Of a stretch of DNA of 5,205 nucleotides, positions 1-5,205 are shown piece after piece. The position numbers and the translations under genes are program-made. The first letter of the stretch is position 1, and each line of letters starts with the position of its first letter. The notes under the pieces were generated by a model. It searched no databases, was not told the DNA's origin, and was given only the letters and a program-made list of their open reading frames with translations. Origin of the DNA: an uncultured Porphyromonadaceae bacterium (GTDB lineage Bacteria; Bacteroidota; Bacteroidia; Bacteroidales; Muribaculaceae); contig CAMHDX010000099.1 in the NCBI GenBank assembly GCA_946183895.1, positions 1 through 5,205 on the forward strand, in the 5' to 3' direction.

Positions 1-534
1 GAACGTTGAGCGGGCACGGCGCGGCGCTCCGCTCCATGCCTCCTTGAGTTCGAGGGCGACGGTGACGGTGTACTTGTTACCGTTGACAAATGTCGGTGCC
101 GAGCAGTAGTCGGTGGCGAGCGTGAGGCTCTGACCGCTGTTGTCGTGCCAGCCGCGCAGCGTGCCGTCGAAGTAGTAGCCTGTGACTTTGACCACAGCCC
201 CCGCGGCGGGGATGTCAAAGCCGGCAGCCAAGTCGATTGCCGCGATGAGGCTCTCGACATCGGTGATGTCGCCGGTGGGTGTGGCGGTGACCGCGCTCAG
301 CGCCGGCGCGGTGGTGCCGTTGTCGAGCGTGGCGATGGTGCTCACGAGCGCGTCGCCGGCGGTGAGACCGGTGGCGTCCATGTCGAGGCGTGCCCAGGTG
401 CCGGCCTCATCGGTGACGTAGGCGTGCCCGTTGTTGTCGCTCACGGCGACCACACGCAGGGCGTTGCTCACGTGGTACTCGTTGCCCTCGTCGAGGGTGA
501 GTACGGTGGCGAGCGTGTAGGCGTCAAACGGAGC
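1..534 (-). other. C-terminal segment, probable OB-fold domain, cut by window edge
   Basis: Residues 1428-1605 contain no LRR units. Strand-like stretches run NEYHVSNALRVVAVSDNNG, then HAYVTDEAGTWARLDMD (H1464 on), TAGDALVSTIATLDNGTTAP, and VVKVTGYYFDGTLRGW (G1546). The order 'xxYVTDxxG, then GD, then VxVxGxYxxG' resembles OB-fold modules found near the C-termini of many secreted Bacteroidales proteins. The call rests on motif order alone. The last residues seen (APRRARSTF) show no type IX secretion C-terminal domain or LPxTG motif, but the end of the protein is not in the window. Confidence 0.45.
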
Positions 535-3500
535 CTCGTCGCGCAGGTAGCCGCCCTCGCCGGCGTGTGCCACGGTGACATCAATGTTGGCCTCGTCGTA
601 GGTGGTGCCGTCCTGGCCGACGATTGACTTGCAGTCATAGAACATATCATCGGAGCTTGTGACGTTGCTCATGTCCCAGCCGTCGCCGATGAAGACGGCC
701 TGCAAGCCGGTGCAGCCGCTGAACATCTGCATCACGTTCTTCACGGTCGAAGTGCTCCATGAGCTCAGGTCAAGGCTGCCGAGGCTCGCGCAGCCGTAGA
801 ACATGTCGTAGAAGTCGGTATAGTATGACGTGCCGCCGTCAATGCCCGCGAAGTCCCAGCCGTCAACATTGAGGCTCGTCAGCGCGGAGCAGCCGGCAAA
901 CATGTTGTTGAAGGACAGGCCGCTCGAGGTGTCCCAGCCGCTCAGGTCGAGCGAGGTCAACGACTCGCACCCGGCGAACATATAGGTGAAATAGGTGTTG
1001 GCGGCCAAGTCGAGGTTCTCGATGCCGAGGATTTCCCCGAGGGCTGTGCAGTAGTCAAACATCGCGCTGGTGGTGGTCACGCTCGACGTGTCCCAGCCTC
1101 TCAGGTCGAGGCTCGTCAACTTGTCGCATCCGCCAAACAAATCAATCATCCTCTCAACCTTGCCGGTGTTCCAGCGGCTCACATCGAGGCTCTCTAACGA
1201 GTTGCAGCCGTAGAATATGCCGCCCATGTTTGTCACCTTGCCGGTGTCAAAGTTCTCGATGCCGATGATCTCTGTCGTGTTGTTGCAACCCGAGAACATA
1301 TATCCCATGTTAGTCACCTTGCTTGTGTTGAAGTGGCTCACGTCTATTGATGTGAGCTGTTGGGCGTCCGAGAACATGCTAAACATGTCGGTCACCTCGC
1401 TCGTGTCGAGATATTCGATGCCGTCGAGCGTTTCCAGATAGTACAATGAGAACCACTCAACTGTGTTCGTGGGCTTGACGGCAGCGAACGACGGTTGGAT
1501 TTTCACCGCTGTGGCTTTGTATGACAGTGCGCTCGCCCACGTCGGGCCCTCGTATGTGCCCGTCGGTTCAGTGACCGCCGTGCCGTACCAAACGTTGGAA
1601 ACGGTCACCGGCTCGGTGGCTCCGTCGGGCGTGAACTCGGTGTCGGCGGTGATGTTGGTGTCGCTCTGCAGCAGATAGGCGGTGGTAGTCGTCGCGTCAT
1701 AGATGACATAGGGCTGCGTGCCCAGGGCGATGTCCGCGCCGCGCCGCAGGTAGCCGCCCGCGCCGTAGTGGGCGTTGGTCTTGTCAATCACGTTGCTGTC
1801 GAGCGTGGTGCCGTCCTCGCCCACGATTGCCGTGCAGCCGGTGAACATATTGCCGGACGATGTGACGTTGGCGGTGCTCCACAGGTTGCTCACCGTGACG
1901 CTTTGCAGTTGCTTGCAGCCGTTGAACATACCGCCCATGCTCGTGACGTTGCTCGTGTAGAAATTGCTCAGGTCAAGCGAGGTTAGACCGGAGCAGCCGA
2001 GGAACACGCTGATCATCTGCGTGGCGTTGCGGGTGTCGAACCGGCTCACGTCGAGCGTGGTCAGTGCCGAGCAGTTGCGGAAAGCACTGTTGAAGTTCGC
2101 GATATTGCCGGTGTTCCAGCGGCTCACGTCAAGCGACGTCAGCCCCGTGCAGTTGAAGAACATGCCGGCGATGTTTGTCACCTTGCCGGTGTCCCAGCGC
2201 GACACATCGATGGTAGTGAGCAGTTTGCAGCCGTAGAATGTGTCCTCCATCGAGGTGACCTTGGCGGTGTTCCAGGTGCTCACGTCGAGGCTCGTGATGT
2301 TGTAGCAGTTGTAGAACATATATCCCATGCCGGTGACGTTGGCTGTGTCCCAGCCGCTCAGGTCGAGGGCACCCAGCGCTCGGCAGTCATAGAACATATA
2401 GCCGAAACTGCCACAGTTGGCGGTGTTCCATCCTGCGATGTCGCTCTCGATGCCCGCCAGTTGTCGGCAGTTATAGAACATATAACTCATTGACTCGACA
2501 TTGCGCGTGTCGAAGTTCTCCAGACCCGTGATCTCCGTGAGGTAGGTGCAGTTGAAGAACATGTCATCCATGCGCGTGGCGTTGCTTGTGTCGAAGTGGC
2601 TCACGTCGATGCTCCGCAGGTTGGTGCAGTTGTAGCACATATTGTTGAAGAAGTCGGCCTTGCTCGTGTCGAGGTTCTCCGCTCCGATAATGGTGTTGAG
2701 CCTTGTGAAGTTGTAGTACCAGCCGTAGAGGTTGGTGGGCTGTACCTCGGCGAACGACGGCTCGTAGACCACGGTGTAGCACGTGGTGCGTGCCGACGAC
2801 CCCCATGCCGGCGTGGTCATGCCGCTACGTCTGCCGGTCACCTGCTCGCCTTTCCACACTCCGCGCACGTAGTAGCTGCCTGTGGGCTCGTCCTCCGGCG
2901 TGAAGTAACTTCCCACGGTGATGTCCTCGCTGCGGTTGGTGAAGTAGAGGCGCGTGCTCGATGAGCCGTTGTACTCCACCAGCACCACCATCGGGGTGAG
3001 TTGCTGCTCTCGGGCGGTCCACCCCTCGGGGATGCCGCTCGGGCTGTCGGTGGGCCAGCCGGTCATGCCGCGCTTGGTGATGAAGGTGCCCGCAGGGGCG
3101 ACATCCTCAAGCCAGTTGAGGGTGCAGTCCTCGGCGCTGATGTCGGTGGCGAGGCACTCGACGCGGTTGAGGCTCGTGCAGCCGCTGAACATCATCATGT
3201 AGCAGTGGTCGGCGAGGGTGGCGGCGGGCAGTTTGGGTGCCGTCTGCAGGCTTGTGCAGCCCATGAACATCTCGCTGTAGCAGCCGCTTGCGAGTGTCGT
3301 GGCGGGCAGCGCGGGCGCTTCGGTGAGGCTCGTGCAGCCCATGAAGATGCCGTCGTAGCACATGTTGCCAAGCGTGGTGGCGGGCAACGCCGGAGCGTTG
3401 ACCAGACTGGTGCAGCCGTTGAACATAAACGTGTAGGCGCCCTCGGCATTGCTCAGGTCGGTGGCGGGCAGCGCGGGAGCGGTCTCGAGGCTGGTGCAGC

Positions 3501-4815
3501 CGGCAAACATGTCGTCGTAGCAGTATTCACCCAGCGTCATTGCCGGCAGCGCCGGCGCGCGGGTGATGCCCTCGCAGCCGTTGAACATGAAGGCGTAGCC
3601 GTAGGCGGGCACGCTCGTGGAGGGCAGCACGATGTCCTCCGTCGGGTGGTTGCGGATGGTGGTGTTCGGCTCCCAGTCGGGTGTGCAGAACACACCGGCG
3701 AGGCCATACTCGGCGGTGAACGCCGACTTGTCGGCGAAGACCTCGCCGCTGATGAGGCTCATCATGTTGCCGTAGGCCATCACGTTGTCGCTGGCGAGGA
3801 TGTGAACACCGGTGCCGTACTCGTCGTTGATCGAGCCCGCCGAGCCGCGCAGGCGCACCTTGTCGCCCTGGTTGAGCGCAATCTCGATGGGGTCGGCGCT
3901 GCTGGCGGTCCATGTGGTGCCGTCAAGGCTGTACTCCATCGTCAGGCCGTTGGGGTTGACGATCGAAACCGTGCCGGCGGCCTCGGCCTCGAGCGTCAGT
4001 GGCTTCTCCCCGGGGCTGAGCGTGGGCTCGGGGATGGGAGATCCGTCGGCGACGACAGTCCAGCCGCTAGGGCACGAGCCGCTGTTGCTCATGGTCTTCC
4101 ACTGGTTGCCGCTCATGTCGGGAGCGGCGATGAGCGTGCCGGTGCTGCTCACGCCCAACAGCCAGCAGTAGGTGGCGTAGTTCGACGAGGTGTTGTAGAC
4201 GGCGAGGCAGCGCACTTGGCGCAGGCTCGAGCAGTTGGTGAACATGTAATAGTAGCAGTAACCTGTGAGCGACTGGGCTGGCAGACTGGGCGCGCGGCGC
4301 ATCTCGGTGCAGGCGCTGAACATACGCGCGTAGCAATAGTTCGTCAGCGTGGTTGCCGGCAACAGCAGTTCATTGCTCGGGTGGCTGCGCAGGCGGCCGT
4401 AGCTTTCGCCGAACAGGTAGGAGAACGTGTAGCTCTCGGTCAGCGTGGTGAGCGTCTCATAGCCCGTGGAGCTGATGAGGCTCATGATGTTGCCGTAGGC
4501 GTAGAAGTTGCCGGTCGACTTGATCGTGGTGCGACCCGATGATGACTGGTAGTTGCTGTTGGCGTAGGCGGCGTTGTCACCGCGCAGGCTCACCTTGTCG
4601 CCGGCAGTGAGCTCCATGCTGATGGGGTTCGCGTCACTCGCGGTCCATGTAGCCCCGCCGTCAATGCTAAACTCGATGGTGAGGCCCAGCGGATTGCTGA
4701 CGGTGATGGTTCCGTCGTCAATCGCCTCAAGCGTGAGCGGCGTCGACGTCATGTCGGCGGCTCGTGTCGCCGCGCCTGTGAGTAGCAACGCCAGGAGTAG
4801 TAAAAGTTTTTTCAT
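1..4815 (-). CDS. BspA-like leucine-rich repeat surface protein, very large, 3' end outside window
   Basis: Hand translation from ATG at 4815 gives 1605 sense codons with no stop down to base 1, so the gene is partial at its C-terminus. Seen: signal peptide (residues 1-20); duplicated head-plus-LRR modules (26-255 and 272-601); two lead-in domains (609-693, 1034-1115), each followed by a DUF285-type array (694-1024, 1116-1425); a probable OB-fold segment (1428-1605). The typical repeat is LTSLDVSxWDTxxVTxMxxMFxGC. Known: BspA-family proteins are exported and several bind host matrix proteins or other bacteria, so a role in adhesion is plausible but inferred. No catalytic motif was seen. There is no Cys in the first 30 residues, so it is unlikely to be a lipoprotein. 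This start is chosen because the signal peptide follows it directly; the next in-frame ATG (residue 22) would lose it. The promoter box lies 41 bases upstream. GC-rich codon use is uniform throughout. The family is confident; the ligand is unknown. Confidence 0.95.
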   Translation of the reverse strand, partial: MKKLLLLLALLLTGAATRAADMTSTPLTLEAIDDGTITVSNPLGLTIEFSIDGGATWTASDANPISMELTAGDKVSLRGDNAAYANSNYQSSSGRTTIKSTGNFYAYGNIMSLISSTGYETLTTLTESYTFSYLFGESYGRLRSHPSNELLLPATTLTNYCYARMFSACTEMRRAPSLPAQSLTGYCYYYMFTNCSSLRQVRCLAVYNTSSNYATYCWLLGVSSTGTLIAAPDMSGNQWKTMSNSGSCPSGWTVVADGSPIPEPTLSPGEKPLTLEAEAAGTVSIVNPNGLTMEYSLDGTTWTASSADPIEIALNQGDKVRLRGSAGSINDEYGTGVHILASDNVMAYGNMMSLISGEVFADKSAFTAEYGLAGVFCTPDWEPNTTIRNHPTEDIVLPSTSVPAYGYAFMFNGCEGITRAPALPAMTLGEYCYDDMFAGCTSLETAPALPATDLSNAEGAYTFMFNGCTSLVNAPALPATTLGNMCYDGIFMGCTSLTEAPALPATTLASGCYSEMFMGCTSLQTAPKLPAATLADHCYMMMFSGCTSLNRVECLATDISAEDCTLNWLEDVAPAGTFITKRGMTGWPTDSPSGIPEGWTAREQQLTPMVVLVEYNGSSSTRLYFTNRSEDITVGSYFTPEDEPTGSYYVRGVWKGEQVTGRRSGMTTPAWGSSARTTCYTVVYEPSFAEVQPTNLYGWYYNFTRLNTIIGAENLDTSKADFFNNMCYNCTNLRSIDVSHFDTSNATRMDDMFFNCTYLTEITGLENFDTRNVESMSYMFYNCRQLAGIESDIAGWNTANCGSFGYMFYDCRALGALDLSGWDTANVTGMGYMFYNCYNITSLDVSTWNTAKVTSMEDTFYGCKLLTTIDVSRWDTGKVTNIAGMFFNCTGLTSLDVSRWNTGNIANFNSAFRNCSALTTLDVSRFDTRNATQMISVFLGCSGLTSLDLSNFYTSNVTSMGGMFNGCKQLQSVTVSNLWSTANVTSSGNMFTGCTAIVGEDGTTLDSNVIDKTNAHYGAGGYLRRGADIALGTQPYVIYDATTTTAYLLQSDTNITADTEFTPDGATEPVTVSNVWYGTAVTEPTGTYEGPTWASALSYKATAVKIQPSFAAVKPTNTVEWFSLYYLETLDGIEYLDTSEVTDMFSMFSDAQQLTSIDVSHFNTSKVTNMGYMFSGCNNTTEIIGIENFDTGKVTNMGGIFYGCNSLESLDVSRWNTGKVERMIDLFGGCDKLTSLDLRGWDTSSVTTTSAMFDYCTALGEILGIENLDLAANTYFTYMFAGCESLTSLDLSGWDTSSGLSFNNMFAGCSALTSLNVDGWDFAGIDGGTSYYTDFYDMFYGCASLGSLDLSSWSTSTVKNVMQMFSGCTGLQAVFIGDGWDMSNVTSSDDMFYDCKSIVGQDGTTYDEANIDVTVAHAGEGGYLRDEAPFDAYTLATVLTLDEGNEYHVSNALRVVAVSDNNGHAYVTDEAGTWARLDMDATGLTAGDALVSTIATLDNGTTAPALSAVTATPTGDITDVESLIAAIDLAAGFDIPAAGAVVKVTGYYFDGTLRGWHDNSGQSLTLATDYCSAPTFVNGNKYTVTVALELKEAWSGAPRRARSTF
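541..1470 (-). repeat. DUF285 / BspA 26-residue repeat array 2 (10 units)
   Basis: Residues 1116-1425. Core positions fall at 1147, 1173, 1200, 1226, 1252, 1279, 1305, 1338, 1364 and 1391. Spacing is 25-27 apart from one 33-residue unit that carries a short insert (DGGTSYYTDF) before M1338. The first unit reads MFSDA and lacks the usual Cys. The cap is IVGQDGTT then HAGEGGYLRD, as in array 1. Several units contain the GIEN variant in place of LDVS, which is also seen in array 1. Same family and probable solenoid fold as array 1. Confidence 0.9.
1226..1248. repeat. 23-base exact direct repeat, copy in array 2
   Basis: The same 23 bases (starting ATGTTTGTCACC on the plus strand) occur here and at 2171..2193 in array 1. 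Both encode DTGKVTN on the minus strand. The copies are 945 bases apart, exactly 315 codons, so an exchange between them would keep the reading frame. Confidence 0.85.
1471..1716 (-). repeat. Lead-in domain, copy 2
   Basis: Residues 1034-1115, from QPYVIYDATTTTAYLLQSD to IQPSFAAVKPTN. This is the second copy of the domain that precedes array 1; the PTN ends of the two copies lie 422 residues apart. It carries FTPDGATEP and VSNVWYGTAV in the centre. It restarts the solenoid after the GGYLRR cap of array 1, so the lead-in plus array behaves as one duplicated unit. Confidence 0.7.
1744..2736 (-). repeat. DUF285 / BspA 26-residue repeat array 1 (11 units)
   Basis: Residues 694-1024. Core positions fall at 726, 752, 779, 807, 833, 859, 885, 911, 937, 963 and 990, spaced 26-28. 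The unit is close to LTSLDVSxWNTxxVTxMxxMFxNC. Each unit keeps a Cys four residues after the core Met position; in a few units that Met is Thr, Ala or Val. The array is capped by IVGEDGTT followed by HYGAGGYLRR, a closing element that recurs at the end of array 2. Known for the family: the repeats stack into an elongated solenoid, usually at the cell surface. Matches PF03382 / TIGR02167-type repeats by eye. Confidence 0.9.
2171..2193. repeat. 23-base exact direct repeat, copy in array 1
   Basis: Partner of the repeat at 1226..1248. It lies in the unit whose core Met is residue 885 and encodes the DTGKVTN part of that unit. The exact match is longer than expected between otherwise diverged units. 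Confidence 0.85.
2737..2991 (-). repeat. Lead-in domain, copy 1
   Basis: Residues 609-693, from MVVLVEYNGSSSTRLYFTN to YEPSFAEVQPTN. It is a predicted beta-rich spacer of about 85 residues with a central VRGVWKG segment, ending in the PSFAxVxPTN motif directly before the first DUF285 array. Such lead-ins (xxFxPSFAxxxPTST-type ends) commonly precede DUF285 arrays in Bacteroidales. It matches copy 2 in order: the VVLVEY/YVIYDA strand, LYFTN/LLQSD, FTPE/FTPD, VWKG/VWYG, and PSFA. Confidence 0.7.
3013..4002 (-). repeat. Module A, copy 2: beta-rich head plus six-repeat LRR array
   Basis: Residues 272-601. It begins PLTLEAEAAGTVSIVNP, keeps the GDKVRLRG turn and YGNMMSLIS, then NHPTEDIVLP. Six repeats follow with core positions at 410, 436, 464, 490, 516 and 542, so the period is 26 residues with one 28-residue unit. 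The unit is roughly MFxGCTSLxxAPALPATTLxxxCYxx. It ends CLATDISAEDCTLNWL and EGWTA, matching the end of copy 1. The ALPATTL half of the unit differs from the DUF285 type further on, so two LRR subfamilies lie in one chain. Confidence 0.85.
4051..4740 (-). repeat. Module A, copy 1: beta-rich head plus short LRR array
   Basis: Residues 26-255. The head starts PLTLEAIDDGTITVSNP, continues with FSIDGGATWTAS, then a GDKVSLRG turn, and ends YGNIMSLIS (107-115). An LRR part follows from the NHPSNELLLP segment (145 on), with MFxxC cores at M165 and M191. It closes with CLAVYNTSSNYATYCWL and SGWTVV. This head-plus-array arrangement is recurrent in Bacteroidales surface proteins. The same landmarks recur in order in copy 2, which shows an internal duplication. 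Copy 1 has only two repeats where copy 2 has six, accounting for its roughly 100-residue shorter length. Confidence 0.8.
4756..4815 (-). other. Sec signal peptide of the surface protein
   Basis: Residues 1-20 read MKKLLLLLALLLTGAATRAA: two lysines, a run of leucines, then a small-residue region. Cleavage is likely after A19 or A20, before the acidic D21. There is no lipobox cysteine, so this looks like signal peptidase I processing and export to the periplasm, then to the surface or medium. It also fixes the start codon. Confidence 0.85.
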
Positions 4816-4818
4816 AAT

Positions 4819-4823
4819 TCCTT
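4819..4823 (-). promoter_or_regulatory. Weak ribosome-binding-like AAGGA before the start
   Basis: The minus strand reads AAGGA, then ATT, then ATG. The 3-base spacing is short for a Shine-Dalgarno site. Bacteroidetes generally rely little on such sites and prefer A-rich leaders, so it may be incidental. It is consistent with the chosen start at 4815. Confidence 0.35.
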
Positions 4824-4856
4824 AATCTGGTTAATGTGAATTGTAGCTGATAGCGA

Positions 4857-4864
4857 CAAATTTA
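4857..4864 (-). promoter_or_regulatory. Bacteroidetes -7 box for the surface-protein gene
   Basis: On the minus strand these bases read TAAATTTG, an exact match to the Bacteroides primary-sigma -7 consensus TAnnTTTG. It ends 41 bases before the ATG, giving an expected leader of about 35 bases. The -33 position, about 20 bases further upstream, has no good TTTG, so strength is uncertain. The surrounding A/T-rich stretch contrasts with the GC-rich gene. Confidence 0.6.
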
Positions 4865-5003
4865 GCAACAATAATGCATGTAGACATCACCGCTTAGACC
4901 CATTTTGACGAAGTGCCCGCCACGGGTGATGACACCCCCTGCACGCTTGACGAATGCTCCACACTACCTGATATAGCGTTGCTTCTATGTGCCCCCTCCA
5001 TGA
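4865..5003. other. Non-coding stretch, possibly decayed coding sequence
   Basis: No intact gene was recognised here on either strand. The side nearest the surface-protein gene is A/T-rich leader. From about 4901 the plus strand reads HFDEVPATGDDTPCTLDE in one frame. This may be the continuation, after a frameshift and an in-frame TGA at 5001, of the ATPase-like fragment to its right, but I cannot align it convincingly. No hairpin terminator was seen. Confidence 0.35.
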
Positions 5004-5138
5004 ATACGAGTATACCAGCCCGCAACGTTGCCAAACTCGGCAAAAATCCCGACTTTGGTGACAACCTATGGGACTGCCCGCAACCAATACTCCTACATGG
5101 CACAAAGCCAAGTCACCATGGACGACCTGTTTGCTTGA
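5004..5138 (+). pseudogene. C-terminal remnant of an AAA-type ATP-binding protein (probable)
   Basis: Between TGA at 5001 and TGA at 5136 the plus strand encodes 44 residues that read like a genuine protein end: VYQPAT, then KIPTLVTTYGTARNQYSYM, then QVTMDDLFA and a stop. From memory, the 'LVTTYGxxxNxYSxxxQxxVTMDDLF-stop' ending is characteristic of the Bacteroidales AAA ATP-binding proteins with a C-terminal nuclease-like domain (ATPase PF01637 / DUF4143-like group). In intact members this tail follows a long coding region. Here the frame is blocked 44 codons upstream and no ATPase motif (Walker A or B) is present, so only a decayed tail remains. It ends 6 bases from the HNH stop on the other strand. 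The alternative is chance coding; the family call is recall, not a search. Confidence 0.45.
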
Positions 5139-5144
5139 GGTTGA

Positions 5145-5205
5145 CTACTTGCCGCCCTTGTGACGGTTGCAGTCTCGGCAAAGCATCTGGCAGTTCTCAA
5201 TGACC
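5145..5205 (-). CDS. HNH endonuclease, C-terminal end only
   Basis: The minus strand from the right edge reads VIENCQMLCRDCNRHKGGK and then stops at TAG (5145-5147). The arrangement EN-x-Q-x-LCxxCNxxKxxK is the typical last part of an HNH nuclease domain: the CxxC pair supports a structural zinc site and the Asn is part of the HNH signature. Known: such proteins cleave DNA with a metal ion and occur as free-standing nucleases, in phages, and next to defence or restriction genes. The upstream His motifs lie outside the window. It points the same way as the surface-protein gene, 329 bases before its start, and convergently faces the ATPase-like remnant. The small visible size limits the call, but the motif is distinctive. 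Confidence 0.75.
   Translation of the reverse strand, partial: VIENCQMLCRDCNRHKGGK

Noticed and set aside
145..627. 160-codon plus-strand open frame
   Set aside because: Antisense to the C-terminal segment and the end of array 2 in the same codon register; composition is Val/Gly/Ala-rich with no motif.
1964..2236. Plus-strand frame with apparent 26-residue repeats
   Set aside because: The periodicity is the mirror of the DUF285 repeats on the minus strand and does not indicate an independent protein.
541..4323. Regularly spaced ~78-base repeats that could suggest a CRISPR array
   Set aside because: The spacing equals 26 codons, units are diverged at DNA level and the whole stretch is one open frame; these are protein repeats.
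3001..4542. 513-codon plus-strand open frame opposite the surface-protein gene
   Set aside because: It is codon-aligned antisense to a GC-rich, strongly biased coding strand, which seldom gives stops. Its product is a low-complexity Ala/Gly/Val/His/Arg chain with no recognisable domain, while the minus strand shows clear 26-residue repeats.
4887..5111. Two overlapping minus-strand frames of 74 and 69 codons between the HNH end and the surface gene
   Set aside because: No motif or good start context; they overlap the more protein-like plus-strand ATPase tail and look like chance frames.
4913..5203. 96-codon plus-strand frame
   Set aside because: It starts at a GTG, runs across the ATPase-like remnant in another frame and then antisense through the HNH end. 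At most its first part could be decayed coding sequence.

Overview
The window looks like GC-rich DNA from the order Bacteroidales (gut or oral type; a Muribaculaceae- or Prevotella-like host is a guess). Four things point there: a BspA-like surface protein made of 26-residue MFxGC repeats, a TAnnTTTG-type Bacteroidetes promoter box in front of it, a short MKK-L(n)-A signal peptide, and a neighbouring C-terminal fragment that resembles the AAA ATPases expanded in this order.

Almost the whole window (1..4815, minus strand) is a single unbroken reading frame of 1605 codons. It starts at 4815 and runs off the left edge without a stop. By hand translation it encodes a very large secreted modular protein. 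The order is: Sec signal peptide; two diverged copies of a Bacteroidales module that joins a beta-rich head to a leucine-rich-repeat array (2 repeats in copy one, 6 in copy two); two copies of a unit made of an ~85-residue lead-in domain plus a DUF285 (BspA/Listeria-type 26-residue) repeat array (11 and 10 repeats); and a C-terminal segment that looks like an OB-fold domain. The true C-terminus and any sorting or anchoring signal lie outside the window. Long plus-strand frames across this region, including one of 513 codons, are antisense shadows.

The right end (4816..5205) is different. Next to the start codon is a short A/T-rich leader with a clear -7 box. Further right is what appears to be a decayed 3' end of an AAA-type ATP-binding protein on the plus strand (about 5004..5138, stop TGA). 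It meets, tail to tail with a 6-base gap, the last 19 codons of an HNH endonuclease on the minus strand (5145..5205, running off the right edge). The surface-protein gene therefore sits just downstream of what looks like mobile or defence-type debris. It probably has its own promoter and is not in an operon with the HNH gene.
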